Origin: Thalassobaculum sp. OXR-137
GTDB lineage: Bacteria; Pseudomonadota; Alphaproteobacteria; Thalassobaculales; Thalassobaculaceae
Reading direction: 5' to 3'
DNA length: 64,000 nucleotides
Assembly: GCF_034377285.1 (NCBI RefSeq)
Contig: NZ_CP139715.1
Span: 5,126,501 to 5,190,500, forward strand
Shown piece by piece: positions 16,563-26,407 of this stretch; position 1 is the first letter of the stretch, and each line of letters opens with the position of its first letter. The translations under genes and the position numbers were made by a program. A model generated the notes under the pieces. That model searched no databases, was not told the DNA's origin, and was given only the letters and a program-made list of their open reading frames with translations.

Positions 16563-17591
16563 TCAGGTCTCTTCCGGCTTCATGGCGAGGAACCGCACAA
16601 GCTGCAGTTCGCCCTTCTGCAGCAGGCTGGCGAGACGCGACCAATCCTCGGCCACATCCACCAGCGCCGCCCGGCCCAGCGGCGTGTCGGTGACGACCTT
16701 GTCGGCGTTCAGGGTTTCCACGAACCCGGCGAAGTCGTGACGGATCAGATGCACGTAGTCGTCGGACTCGTCCTTCATGAAACGCACGTCGAATTTCTGG
16801 TTCGACAGGGCGACCTCGTACTGGTCCCGGGTCCACAGGGTCACCGGCTCGCCGCGATTCTCCAGCCACTTCATCAGCCGTTCCGACGGCGGGTTCTCGT
16901 TCGGCAGCACGAAGTCGCTCATCATGAACTGCCCCCAGTCCTTCAGGGAGTCGTAGATCTTGGCGATCAGCGCGATCCGGTCCTGGACGCAATGCATGGT
17001 CTCGCTCGACAGGACCACGTCGAATTTCTTGCGCGGCAGCTCCACGGTCTCGGGATCGAAGAAGTTCAGCCGGACCCGGTCGCCGGACTTGATGGTGCGC
17101 AGGACCGTCCCGGCGATGTCGAACAGCGCCGGATTGCGCTCGTACCCGGTGACCCAGACCCCGTACTTGTCCGCGATGGCGGCGTCCGGCCCGCCCAGCC
17201 CCATGGACAGGTCCAGCACCGACTGCACCGGGTCGAGGCCGACCGATTTCACCAGTTCGATCACATGCTCGGGGCCGCCCGGACCGGTGAACCCCCGGCC
17301 GAACAGACGCTGCGTGACTTCCACCTTGGCCCGGGGCCAGACGGGGTCGGGCGCGGCCTCCTCCAGGAACTCGAGCTCGCTGTCGTCGACCTCGCCGGAC
17401 GCGCTGTGATCCGCCATCAGATCGTCGAAGCTCATCATCTTCGGCAGGGCGATCGACGCCGGAAGGTCCGATGGCTCCCCGTCCTCGTGGCCGCGCTCGC
17501 GCCACTCGACATACTCCTCCGGGTCGTAGCCTTCCCACCAGGCCTTGATCCGTATGTGCCATGGAACGGTGATGGTCCTTGCCTCGCTCAC
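16563..17591 (-). CDS. SAM-dependent methyltransferase, substrate unknown
   Basis: About 342 residues from the GTG at 17591 (MSEARTITVPWHIRIKAWWE). The open frame runs on to 17783, but that stretch overlaps the divergent transporter start and is unlikely to be translated. ATG 17666 is a weaker option. After an ~85-residue N-terminal region rich in Trp and acidic residues comes a class I methyltransferase fold: VLDLSMGLGGPDAAI (125-139) as motif I, VTGYERNP as the acidic loop, and FDVVLSSETMHCV as the post-motif strand. The N-terminal part (WWEGYDPEEY) is characteristic of an alphaproteobacterial group I cannot name. It could methylate a small molecule or a lipid. It lies just upstream of rpmJ on the same strand. 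Confidence 0.72.
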   Translation of the reverse strand: MSEARTITVPWHIRIKAWWEGYDPEEYVEWRERGHEDGEPSDLPASIALPKMMSFDDLMADHSASGEVDDSELEFLEEAAPDPVWPRAKVEVTQRLFGRGFTGPGGPEHVIELVKSVGLDPVQSVLDLSMGLGGPDAAIADKYGVWVTGYERNPALFDIAGTVLRTIKSGDRVRLNFFDPETVELPRKKFDVVLSSETMHCVQDRIALIAKIYDSLKDWGQFMMSDFVLPNENPPSERLMKWLENRGEPVTLWTRDQYEVALSNQKFDVRFMKDESDDYVHLIRHDFAGFVETLNADKVVTDTPLGRAALVDVAEDWSRLASLLQKGELQLVRFLAMKPEET

Positions 17592-17664
17592 GGTCGCAGG
17601 ATACGGCTGGATTCTGAGTGATCGGCCATGATGATCAGAACCGCCGCACCGGAACAAATAATCC

Positions 17665-18561
17665 ATGTCGACCGATTCCGCAGCCGATCCGGTGAAGGGT
17701 CTCACCTTCGCCGTGCTCGGCATACTGATCCTTACCCCGGACACCGTTCTGATGCGGATGGTCGGCGCGGATGCGTGGACCATTCTATTCTGGCGCGGGG
17801 TCCTAATGACAGTCGGTTATGTCGGGCTGCTGGTGCTGCGCTATCGCCTGGGGTTGCCGGCGGCGGTCGCCGCGATGGGCACGCACGGTGCGCTGGTGAC
17901 CGCGCTCTTCGCGCTCAACACGATCCTGTTCGTCGTCGCCGTCGCAACGACCACGGTCGCCAACACCCTCGTGATCATGGCGGCGGCGCCGCTCTTCGCC
18001 GCCCTGATCGGGCGGATGGTGCTGGGGGAGCGTCCGCCGATGCGGACCTGGATGGCAATCCTCGTCGCCATCGCGGGAATCGCCCTGATCGTCGGCGACG
18101 GTCTCTCGGTCGGCACCTGGATCGGCGACCTCATCGCCCTCGCCGCCGCCATCGCGCTTGGCGGACATTTCGTGCTGGTCCGCGCCGCCAGACCGGTGGA
18201 CATGATGCCGGCGGTCGGCCTGTCCGGCCTGCTGGTCGCCGCCGTCGCGCTGATCGCCGCCGACAGCCTGACCCTCACGCCCGTCCAGTTCGGCTGGATG
18301 GCGCTGCTCGGCCTGCTGATCCTGCCGGTGTCCTTCGGCCTGCTGACCCTGGCGCCGATCTACCTCTCGGCGGCCGAGGTCGGGCTGGTGGTGCTGCTGG
18401 AGACGGTGCTCGGCCCGCTCTGGGTCTGGCTGGTCATGGGCGAGGAGCCGAGCCGGAACGCGCTCGTCGGCGGCGCCATCGTCATCGCCGCCCTGGTGAT
18501 GAACTTCGTGCTGAAGCGTCGTAGTCTGCCCGCCGACCCGCACCCGGAGGCTTCCCGATGA
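17665..18561 (+). CDS. EamA/DMT-family transporter coupled to a CitE-like lyase gene
   Basis: A 298-residue transporter with ten hydrophobic segments and two EamA repeats (NTLVIMAAAPLFAALIGRMVLGE closes repeat one; AEVGLVVLLETVLGPLWVW opens the last helices of repeat two). The start ATG 17665 lies 73 bases from the divergent methyltransferase. The stop overlaps the next gene in ATGA fashion (18558-18561), so translation of the two is probably coupled. That pairing suggests the transporter moves a substrate or product of the downstream lyase, for example a C4 or C5 hydroxy acid or its precursor. It is more distant from the tandem pair at 2.6-4.4 kb than those are from each other. Confidence 0.86.
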   Translation: MSTDSAADPVKGLTFAVLGILILTPDTVLMRMVGADAWTILFWRGVLMTVGYVGLLVLRYRLGLPAAVAAMGTHGALVTALFALNTILFVVAVATTTVANTLVIMAAAPLFAALIGRMVLGERPPMRTWMAILVAIAGIALIVGDGLSVGTWIGDLIALAAAIALGGHFVLVRAARPVDMMPAVGLSGLLVAAVALIAADSLTLTPVQFGWMALLGLLILPVSFGLLTLAPIYLSAAEVGLVVLLETVLGPLWVWLVMGEEPSRNALVGGAIVIAALVMNFVLKRRSLPADPHPEASR

Positions 18562-19400
18562 CCACGATCCGCCCGCGCCGCAGCTTCATCTTCGCGCCCG
18601 GCAACAAGCCCGACATGTTCCCCAAGGCGATGGCGACCGGGGCGGACATCATGTGCATCGACCTTGAGGACGCGATCGCCCCCCAGCACAAGGAGCAGGC
18701 GCGCGCCGCCACCCTCGACTGGTTCGCCACCGCCGAGTTGGACGACTCGGTGGAATGCATGGTGCGGATCAACCCGCCGCGCACGCCGGACGGCATGAAG
18801 GACGTCCAGGCGATCCTCGACTCCGCCAAGGCGCCGCCCTCGCTGATGCTGGCCAAGGTGAAGTCGCCGGCCGAGGTGATCGCGCTGGACGAGCTGTTCG
18901 ACGAGTTCAAGATCGCCTCCCGCCTGCAGGTCATCATCGAGACCAACGAGGCGCTGGAAGCGGCCTGGGAGATCGCCCGCTGCTCCACGCGGATCGACGC
19001 GATCTTCTTCGGCGGCGTCGATATGGCCGCCGATCTGCGCTGCGAATACACCTGGGAGGCGCTGCTCTACGCCCGCTCCCGGGTCGTGCATGCCGCCGCC
19101 GGGGCCGGGGTCGACGTGATCGACGTGCCGTTCCTCGACCTGAACGACATGGAGGGCATGAAGCGCGAGGCCCAGGCCGCCCGCGCGCTCGGCTTCTGCG
19201 GCAAGGGCTCCATCCACCCCAAGCAGGTGCCGGTGCTCAACGAGATCTTCAGCCCCAGCGAGGCCGAGATCGCCCATGCCAAGCGCATCGTGGAGGCGTT
19301 CGAGCAGGGCGACAGCGGTCTGGTGGTGATCGACGGCAAGCTGATCGAGAAGCCGGTCCTGCGCAGCATGTACCGGGTGCTGGCCCGCGCGGGGCTTTAG
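18558..19400 (+). CDS. HpcH/HpaI aldolase / citrate lyase beta (CitE)-like protein
   Basis: A 280-residue TIM-barrel lyase of the CitE-like family. Landmarks are RRSFIFAPGNKPDMFPKA at the N-terminus, the acidic metal site MCIDLEDAIAP (residues 32-42), VIIETNEALEAA, FFGGVDMAADL (the second metal/acidic segment) and GKGSIHPKQV, which lines the CoA pocket. Relatives cleave malyl-CoA, citramalyl-CoA or beta-methylmalyl-CoA to glyoxylate or pyruvate plus an acyl-CoA. The exact substrate is not visible. No CitD or CitF is present, so it is not part of citrate lyase. Co-translated with the EamA transporter upstream. Glyoxylate is also the product of GlcDEF nearby, an attractive but unproven link. 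Confidence 0.85.
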   Translation: MTTIRPRRSFIFAPGNKPDMFPKAMATGADIMCIDLEDAIAPQHKEQARAATLDWFATAELDDSVECMVRINPPRTPDGMKDVQAILDSAKAPPSLMLAKVKSPAEVIALDELFDEFKIASRLQVIIETNEALEAAWEIARCSTRIDAIFFGGVDMAADLRCEYTWEALLYARSRVVHAAAGAGVDVIDVPFLDLNDMEGMKREAQAARALGFCGKGSIHPKQVPVLNEIFSPSEAEIAHAKRIVEAFEQGDSGLVVIDGKLIEKPVLRSMYRVLARAGL

Positions 19401-19431
19401 CCGCCCCGCCCCTCGATCAGGGGCTGCACGC

Positions 19432-20688
19432 TCAGGTCACCGAGGCGCGCTCGCGATAGACCTCCGCCAGGTGTTCGCCGCCATCCAGCACGGCCCGCAG
19501 ATGGGCGACGGCGTGCCAGACATCCGCGTACCGCTGGTAGAGCGGCGCGAAGCCGAAGCGCATGACGTCCGGGTCGCGGAAGTCGCCGACCACCCCGCGG
19601 GCGATCAGCGCCTGGACGATGCCGTAGCCGTCCGGATGGGCGAAGGAGACCTGGCTGCCCCGGATCCAGGGTGCCGCCAGACCGGCCTCGCGCGGCGAGA
19701 TCAGTCGGAAGCCGGCATCGCCGCATTCCTGCTCGACCAGGTCGATGAACAGATCGCACAGCGCCACCGACTTCGCCCGGAGCGCCGTCATGTCGGCCTC
19801 CAGCATAACGTCGAGGGCCGCCTCGAAGGCGACCAGCCCGAGGACACCCGGCGAGGAGCAGACATGGCGGCGGATGCCGTCTGCCGGGCGGTACTCCAGG
19901 TCGAAATCGAAGGGCCGGTCATGGCCGAGCCAACCGGTCAACGGCTGGTGGGCCGCCTCCTGGTGCCGCGTGGCGACGAACATCCAGGCGGGGCCGCCCG
20001 GTCCGGCGTTCAGGTACTTGTACGAACAGCCCACGGCGAAATCGGCCGCCGCCCCGTTCAGGTCCACCGGGAAGGCCCCGGCGGAATGGGCCAGATCCCA
20101 CAGGGTCAGAGCGCCCGCCGCATGGGCCGCCCGGGTGATCGCGCCCATGTCGAAGACCGCACCGGTCTTGAAGTTGGTTTCGGTCAGCATGACCACCGCG
20201 ACGGTCTCGTCGATGGCGTCCTCGATCGCGGTTTCCGGCACCAGCCGCAGCTCATGGTCGGTGCCGAGCTGTCGGATCAGGCCCTGGGCCATGTAGAGAT
20301 CGGTGGGGAAATTCTCGGTGTTGGACAGGATCACCTTGCGATCCGGCCGCATGGCGCGCGCCGCCGACAGCAGCTTGAAGACGTTGATAGACGTGGTATC
20401 GACCACCGCCACCTCGCCCGGTGCCGCACCGACCAGCTTGGCCAGCCGGTCGCCCAGGACCAGCGGCTTCTCCATCCATCCGTCCTTCAGCCAGCCGCCG
20501 ATCAGATGCTGCCCCCATTCCTCGTGCAGCATGGCCGACACCCGCTCCGGCACCGCCTTGGGCAGGGCGCCCAGGGAGTTGCCGTCGAGATAGATCAGCC
20601 CCTCCGGCAGGACGAATCGGTCGCGAAATCCGGCCAGGGGATCTGCGGCATCGAGGGCTCGGACGGTATCGAGGGTGACGCGGGTCAT
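19432..20688 (-). CDS. kynU: Kynureninase
   Basis: A 418-residue PLP enzyme that splits kynurenine to anthranilate and alanine (or 3-hydroxykynurenine to 3-hydroxyanthranilate). Recognised from YLDGNSLGALPK (33-44), TTSINVFKLLSAA, SNTENFPTDLYM, the LWDLAHSAGA segment with the PLP-binding aspartate, and Lys224 in CSYKYLNAGPGGP, which forms the Schiff base. Length matches the family. No tryptophan dioxygenase is adjacent; the cyclase-like gene at 1.4-2.5 kb belongs to a group distinct from KynB. It is convergent with the CitE-like gene (31-base gap) and divergent from aroQ. Confidence 0.95.
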   Translation of the reverse strand: MTRVTLDTVRALDAADPLAGFRDRFVLPEGLIYLDGNSLGALPKAVPERVSAMLHEEWGQHLIGGWLKDGWMEKPLVLGDRLAKLVGAAPGEVAVVDTTSINVFKLLSAARAMRPDRKVILSNTENFPTDLYMAQGLIRQLGTDHELRLVPETAIEDAIDETVAVVMLTETNFKTGAVFDMGAITRAAHAAGALTLWDLAHSAGAFPVDLNGAAADFAVGCSYKYLNAGPGGPAWMFVATRHQEAAHQPLTGWLGHDRPFDFDLEYRPADGIRRHVCSSPGVLGLVAFEAALDVMLEADMTALRAKSVALCDLFIDLVEQECGDAGFRLISPREAGLAAPWIRGSQVSFAHPDGYGIVQALIARGVVGDFRDPDVMRFGFAPLYQRYADVWHAVAHLRAVLDGGEHLAEVYRERASVT

Positions 20689-20817
20689 GGCCTTACGGTG
20701 TCTGTGTCGGGGGTTCCGCGGGGACGCGGCGGGGTTTTGGCGGCGGCGACGGTGCTACCGTTGCGTTGGGTTAGCACCATGGTATAACCCGGCCCGAGCA
20801 AACGAGAGGCGTTTTCG

Positions 20818-21270
20818 GTGGCTGACCAGCCCGACATCCTGGTCCTTAACGGGCCGAACCTGAACATGCTCGGCGTGCGCGAGCCCACGATCTATGGACG
20901 CGACACGCTGGCCGATATCGAAGCGATGTGCCAGGAACGCGGCGAGGCCCTCGGCCTCGGCATCGATTTCAGGCAGTCCAATTTCGAAGGCGAGCTGGTC
21001 ACGATGATTCAGCAGGCCCGCGACAGTCACGACGGGATCATTCTGAACGCCGGCGCCTATACCCATACCTCGGTCGCCATCCGCGATGCGCTTTCCGTGG
21101 CGGAACTGCCCGCGATCGAGCTTCACCTGTCGAACACCTACCGGCGCGAAGAGTTCCGCCATCACTCCTATCTGTCGGGCGTGGTGGACGGAATCATCGC
21201 CGGCTTCGGGGCCCGGGGCTATGTCCTGGCGCTCGAAGCCATGGCGGGCCTGGTCGGAGCCGACGAATAA
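20818..21270 (+). CDS. aroQ: 3-Dehydroquinate dehydratase, type II
   Basis: A 150-residue type II dehydroquinase of the shikimate pathway; such proteins assemble as dodecamers. Visible are [20 protein letters not shown] with catalytic Tyr26, [25 protein letters not shown] and [18 protein letters not shown]. The start is a GTG at 20818 with GAGAGG about ten bases upstream. The gene heads the conserved alphaproteobacterial order aroQ-accB-accC-aat. A dyad GGGTTA/TAACCC at 20768-20790 in the promoter region shared with kynU could be an operator, with low confidence. Confidence 0.97.
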   Translation: MADQPDILVLNGPNLNMLGVREPTIYGRDTLADIEAMCQERGEALGLGIDFRQSNFEGELVTMIQQARDSHDGIILNAGAYTHTSVAIRDALSVAELPAIELHLSNTYRREEFRHHSYLSGVVDGIIAGFGARGYVLALEAMAGLVGADE

Positions 21271-21282
21271 GGAAGAATTGCC

Positions 21283-21723
21283 GTGAGCAAGGATCTGGAC
21301 GAAGCGCTGGTCCGTAAACTGGCCGGCCTGTTGGAAGAAACCGGACTGGGCGAGATCGAGTACGCCACAGGCGATCTGCGGATCCGCATCGCCAAGCCGA
21401 CGATCAACGCGACCTATGCCGCCCCGGCCCCCGCGGCCGCGCCCGCCGCCGTAGCGGCTGCCGCGCCAGCCGCCGCGGTCGAGGAGAGCGGCGAGGTCGT
21501 ACCCTCCCCCATGGTCGGCACCGCCTATGTCGCGCCGGAGCCGGGGGCCGCCGCCTTTGCGCCGGTCGGCTCCAACGTGCGCAAGGGCCAGACGATCATG
21601 ATCGTCGAGGCCATGAAGACCATGAACCCGATCCCTGCTCCGCGCGACGGCAAGATCAAGGCCGTTCACGTGGAGAACGGGCAGCCCGTGGAGTTTGGCC
21701 AGCCCCTGCTGGTCCTCGAATAA
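21283..21723 (+). CDS. accB: Biotin carboxyl carrier protein of acetyl-CoA carboxylase
   Basis: A 146-residue BCCP. An N-terminal ~40-residue helical part (SKDLDEALVRKLAGLLEETG) is followed by an Ala-Pro-rich linker (~46-66) and a biotinyl domain. The biotinylated lysine is Lys112 in VEAMKTMN. GTG start at 21283, with AAGGAAG ten bases ahead, 12 bases after the aroQ stop. It carries CO2 from biotin carboxylase to the carboxyltransferase in the first committed step of fatty-acid synthesis. It is co-transcribed with accC directly downstream. AccA and AccD are outside the window. Confidence 0.97.
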   Translation: MSKDLDEALVRKLAGLLEETGLGEIEYATGDLRIRIAKPTINATYAAPAPAAAPAAVAAAAPAAAVEESGEVVPSPMVGTAYVAPEPGAAAFAPVGSNVRKGQTIMIVEAMKTMNPIPAPRDGKIKAVHVENGQPVEFGQPLLVLE

Positions 21724-21753
21724 TCCGCCCAACGGCGCGAAGAGAGGTCCAGC

Positions 21754-23094
<1,341 letters not shown>

Positions 23095-23162
23095 CGGAAG
23101 CCGTTGCCGACGGCGTCGGCAATGTTAGGATTCCCGAATACCGAGCAACCGGGATGGATCGG

Positions 23163-23816
23163 ATGTCCGAGCTGCAACCGGAACTGCTGCTACAGGCCTA
23201 TGCCGTCGGCGTGTTTCCGATGGCCGAGGGACGCAACGATCCGCGCCTGTTCTTCGTCGACCCCGACAACCGGGGCGTCCTGCCGTTCGACGGCTTCCAC
23301 GTCTCCAGAAGCCTACGCAAGACGGTGCGGCGTCGGAGTTTCGAGGTGGTCTGGGACCGGGATTTCGAAGCCACTCTGGACGGCTGCGCGGAGGCCACCC
23401 AGCGCCGGCCGGACACCTGGATCAATCCGGAAATCCGGCGTCTCTATCTGGCGCTTCACGCGCGCGGGCATGCCCATTCGGTGGAATCCTGGAGGGACGG
23501 CCGGCTGGTCGGCGGCCTCTATGGGGTGCGCCTGGGCGGCGCATTCTTTGGCGAGAGCATGTTCAGTCGGGCGACCGACGCCTCAAAGGTGGCGCTGGTC
23601 CATCTGGTGGCAAAGCTGAAGGCCAGCGGCTTCACGCTGCTCGACACCCAGTTCATCACCGATCATCTCAGCCGTTTCGGCGCGCTTGAGATTCCGCGCG
23701 ACGACTATCGCGACCGGCTGGCATCGGCCATCGCAGCACCGGTTCAGTTCGATCCGGGGGCGGACGACTGGCCGTCGGTGGAAGCGCTTTTGCACGAGGC
23801 GACCCAGACGTCGTAG
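23163..23816 (+). CDS. aat: Leucyl/phenylalanyl-tRNA--protein transferase
   Basis: A 217-residue Aat that adds Leu or Phe from aminoacyl-tRNA to N-terminal Lys or Arg, marking proteins for ClpAP through ClpS. Family marks: [15 protein letters not shown] near the start, [48 protein letters not shown] and [24 protein letters not shown] 23154 would add three residues. The last 73 bases overlap the 3' end of the convergent DUF2155 gene, so both C-termini are encoded on opposite strands of the same DNA. Confidence 0.95.
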   Translation: MSELQPELLLQAYAVGVFPMAEGRNDPRLFFVDPDNRGVLPFDGFHVSRSLRKTVRRRSFEVVWDRDFEATLDGCAEATQRRPDTWINPEIRRLYLALHARGHAHSVESWRDGRLVGGLYGVRLGGAFFGESMFSRATDASKVALVHLVAKLKASGFTLLDTQFITDHLSRFGALEIPRDDYRDRLASAIAAPVQFDPGADDWPSVEALLHEATQTS

Positions 23817-24202
23817 ACCGGGTGCTCGACGGCATGCAGGCCGGGGCTCGAGGCGAACATCCAGCCGCTGAAGATCTCACGCGGCTGCTCGTCCGGCGGC
23901 TGATCCTCGACATGCAGTAAGGCGGCGCTCTCCGGCGGCAAGGTGGGCGGCAGATCCTGGCAGGTCTCCACCCGGATATTGAAGGTGCCGAAGCGGACGG
24001 TCTGGCCGACCGCCACCTCGAAGCGCGAGATCCGCGCCGTCACCTTGTCGAGCCCCTGCAGGACCACGACGTCGTGCTGGCGCCAGTCCTCCGGCGCCGC
24101 CGTCTGGGCGGCGGCCGCTCCGGCGACGACCGCGAGCCCGCCGGCTAGGACCGCGCTCGCAACAGTATTCAGGAAGGTCGACCGGTCCATATCCGAGGCC
24201 AT
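23744..24202 (-). CDS. DUF2155 family secreted protein
   Basis: A 152-residue protein with a signal sequence (hydrophobic ~12-30, AAAA-QT cleavage region). The DUF2155 core is recognisable from [50 protein letters not shown]. It has two conserved cysteines in those segments, possibly a disulfide. The function of the family is not established; it sits next to mlaD and the NDUFA12-type gene in many alphaproteobacteria. ATG 24190 is an alternative start. Last gene of the apparent minus-strand unit NDUFA12-mlaD-DUF2155. Confidence 0.9.
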   Translation of the reverse strand: MASDMDRSTFLNTVASAVLAGGLAVVAGAAAAQTAAPEDWRQHDVVVLQGLDKVTARISRFEVAVGQTVRFGTFNIRVETCQDLPPTLPPESAALLHVEDQPPDEQPREIFSGWMFASSPGLHAVEHPVYDVWVASCKSASTDGQSSAPGSN

Positions 24203-24263
24203 CGCAGATTTCAGAGATTTCCAGGATGTCAGGAAAATATGTCCGCCAGACGGCGGCGCCGGC

Positions 24264-24767
24264 TCAATTCAATCCGGGAGCCGGAGCCGTCGACCCGGAA
24301 GCGCCCGAGCCCGAGCTGGACCCGGAACTGCCGGCCTGGAACATGAAGCGGCTCAGCATCTGCACGAAATCGACCGCGTCCTGGGTCAGCTCGATCCGCT
24401 CGCCCGGCTGCAGCATCTTCTCGTCGGCGCCCGGCACCAGATCGACGAAGTTGCCGCCGAGCAGCCCTTCGCTGGAGACCGCCGCACTGGAATCGATCGG
24501 CAGCTTGATCGACTCGTCGATGCTCAGGGTGACTTCGGCCAGATAGGTATTCGGATCCAGAACCTGCTTCGACACCGTGCCGACCTTGATGCCGGACATG
24601 CGCACGTCGCTGCCCGGCTTCAATCCGCCGACCGTGGTGAAGCGGGCGATCACCTCGTAACCGCCGCCGGTGCTGAATTCGGACGACGCGTAGGCGTAGA
24701 ACAGGAACAGCCCGGCCACAGCCAGGACCACCGCTCCCATCAACGTCTCGATGACACCTCTACTCAA
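24264..24767 (-). CDS. mlaD: MlaD-type phospholipid transport substrate-binding protein
   Basis: A 167-residue MCE-domain protein with one N-terminal membrane helix (~7-26) and one MCE domain (VIARFTTVGGLKPGSDVRMSGIKVGTV, residues 40-66). A Ser/Gly-rich tail of ~20 residues ends it. MlaD hexamers bind phospholipid in the periplasmic side of the MlaFEDB ABC transporter that returns lipids from the outer membrane. No mlaF, mlaE or mlaC genes are adjacent; in alphaproteobacteria mlaD often stands apart, as here beside the NDUFA12-like gene 21 bases upstream. Confidence 0.92.
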   Translation of the reverse strand: MSRGVIETLMGAVVLAVAGLFLFYAYASSEFSTGGGYEVIARFTTVGGLKPGSDVRMSGIKVGTVSKQVLDPNTYLAEVTLSIDESIKLPIDSSAAVSSEGLLGGNFVDLVPGADEKMLQPGERIELTQDAVDFVQMLSRFMFQAGSSGSSSGSGASGSTAPAPGLN

Positions 24768-24788
24768 GGGAACCCCCGTCGTTCCGGA

Positions 24789-25148
24789 TCACGCCGGCGT
24801 CCAGGGTTCGTAGTCACCCGTCGCCTTGTCGCGCTTGCCGCCTTCCAGGACGTGACCCGGCGGACGGTAGGCATAGGGCGTCCCGGTCAGATTGGGCTGA
24901 TGCTCTTTCTGCCAGGCGTATTGGCGCGGATCCTCGCCGGTCGGCACGGCGTCGGTGCCGTGGTGCAGCCAGTGGTGCCACTCCGGCGGAACCTTGGAGG
25001 CTTCGGCAAGGCCCTTGTACATGCACCACCGCATCTCGTGGCCGTCCCGCAGGACGCCCCGACGATGGACATAGTACTTGTTCCCGTAGGCGTCCTCGCC
25101 GACGAGCTTGCCGTTCATCCAGGTAAAGATCTTCGTTCCGACGTCCAT
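24789..25148 (-). CDS. NADH:ubiquinone oxidoreductase subunit, NDUFA12 family
   Basis: A 119-residue homologue of the mitochondrial complex I accessory subunit NDUFA12 (B17.2). Features are the N-terminal GKLVGEDAYGNKYYV, RRWVLYKG-like EMRWCMYKG, VPPEWHHWLHHG and the terminal PYRPPGHV-like segment. Only alphaproteobacterial complex I shares this subunit with mitochondria, which supports the taxonomic placement. The Nuo core genes lie elsewhere. It is first in the NDUFA12-mlaD-DUF2155 unit. Some relatives assist assembly rather than remain in the complex. Confidence 0.95.
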   Translation of the reverse strand: MDVGTKIFTWMNGKLVGEDAYGNKYYVHRRGVLRDGHEMRWCMYKGLAEASKVPPEWHHWLHHGTDAVPTGEDPRQYAWQKEHQPNLTGTPYAYRPPGHVLEGGKRDKATGDYEPWTPA

Positions 25149-25331
25149 TCTCCGACCTCGAAGAGTCTGCTGAATCGCGGGCGACTATGTCATCGGAGAC
25201 CCGGATCGTCCAGTCGGGAGCGCGCGCCGCCGACCGGACCGCCGCGCGCGCCGGTAAAGGGGCCGTCGCCGCCGCGGGAGCGGCCTCTCTGCGCAGTTGC
25301 GTCGCGCCCCGGCCGGGCGTATCAGCCGGGC

Positions 25332-26228
25332 ATGACGAACGCTTCCGCGTCCTCCGGCGAGTCCCTCGCCACCGGCTACATCCTGATCGTCCTGGTGGCG
25401 GTGTTCTTCGGCATCGCGCCGAGCTTCGGCAAGCTCGCCTTCGACGGCGGTGCGGGCCCGGTCACGTTGCAACTCGGTCGGTTCGTTCTGGCGGTCGGCG
25501 TTCTGTGGACGATCGTCCACATACGGGGGATCGCCCGGCCGGTGCCGCGGCGTGTTTGGGGGCTGCTGGCGGCGCTGATCACCACGACCGCGCTCGCTTC
25601 TTTCGGCTACATGACAAGCGTCACCCTGATCCCGGTTCCGCTGGCGAGCCTGACCTTCTTCGCCTTTCCCCTCATGGTCGGGCCGCTGTCGCATCTGGCG
25701 GGACATGAACGGATGACGCCCCTGCGTCTGGTCGCGCTGGCGGTCGGCTTCGCCGGTCTCGCCCTGCTGCTGGGCGCCGATCTGAAGGATGCCGACCCGA
25801 TCGGGGTGGCCATGGCCTTCGGCGCCGGCACCTGCGTGGCGATCAGCTTCCTGCTCACCCGGCAGATCTCGGGGAGTCTCGGAACGCTGCACATCACCGC
25901 GATCGTCACCACCGGCTGTCTGGCGATCTTCACCGTCGCGACGGCGGTCGAAGGGCTGAGACTGCCGTCCGGTCAGCTTGCCTGGGTCGGGTTCATGGTG
26001 AACGTGCTGTGCTATGTGGTCGGGCTGTCCTCGCTCTACGGAGCGATCGCCCTGCTCGGCTCGGTTCGGGTGGCGGTCGTCGGCAACATGGAGCCGGTGA
26101 TTAGTGTGGTGACCGCCGCCCTGCTGCTCGGACAGGTGATGGGCCCCTGGCAGATGCTGGGCGCGCTGGTCGTGCTCGGCGGGATCGTGCTGATGCAGAT
26201 GGAACGGATACGCCAGGCCAAGACGTAG
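25332..26228 (+). CDS. EamA/DMT-family transporter
   Basis: A 298-residue membrane protein with ten hydrophobic stretches. Start ATG 25332 (MTNASASSGESLATGYILIV). Repeat one ends FFAFPLMVGPLSHLAGHERMTPLR; repeat two ends GNMEPVISVVTAALLLGQ and VLGGIVLMQMERIRQ. This is the fourth EamA protein of the window, and its helices differ from the tandem pair and from the one at 17.7 kb, so it is not a recent duplicate. No partner gene is adjacent. The substrate is unknown. A large inverted repeat follows its stop. Confidence 0.85.
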   Translation: MTNASASSGESLATGYILIVLVAVFFGIAPSFGKLAFDGGAGPVTLQLGRFVLAVGVLWTIVHIRGIARPVPRRVWGLLAALITTTALASFGYMTSVTLIPVPLASLTFFAFPLMVGPLSHLAGHERMTPLRLVALAVGFAGLALLLGADLKDADPIGVAMAFGAGTCVAISFLLTRQISGSLGTLHITAIVTTGCLAIFTVATAVEGLRLPSGQLAWVGFMVNVLCYVVGLSSLYGAIALLGSVRVAVVGNMEPVISVVTAALLLGQVMGPWQMLGALVVLGGIVLMQMERIRQAKT

Positions 26229-26241
26229 GACGGCGAAGCCC

Positions 26242-26389
26242 GGTCCCGGCCCGCTCCCGGATCAATCCCGGATCAAATCCGGGACGGGATCGGCCGGGAT
26301 GACGATGAAGTTTTCTAAATAGCGTCCGTCATCCCGGGCGGACCCGTCCCGGATTTAATCCGGGATTGATCCGGGGCCGGACCGGGACC
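26242..26389. repeat. 148-base inverted repeat, GTCATCCCGG family
   Basis: Arms of ~63 bases (26242-26304 and 26327-26389) are inverted copies with a handful of differences, around a 22-base AT-rich centre (GATGAAGTTTTCTAAATAGC). Each arm holds nested GGATCAATCC and GGATnAAATCC palindromes. Same family as the cluster at 14394-14584. It lies between convergent genes and could form a very stable cruciform or RNA hairpin. Confidence 0.88.
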
Positions 26390-26407
26390 CAGCCACTCGA
26401 ACGCCCC

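Noticed and set aside
18558-19400. Citrate lyase beta subunit of a citrate fermentation operon
   Set aside because: No citD, citF or citX neighbours; free-standing CitE-like proteins have other CoA-ester substrates.
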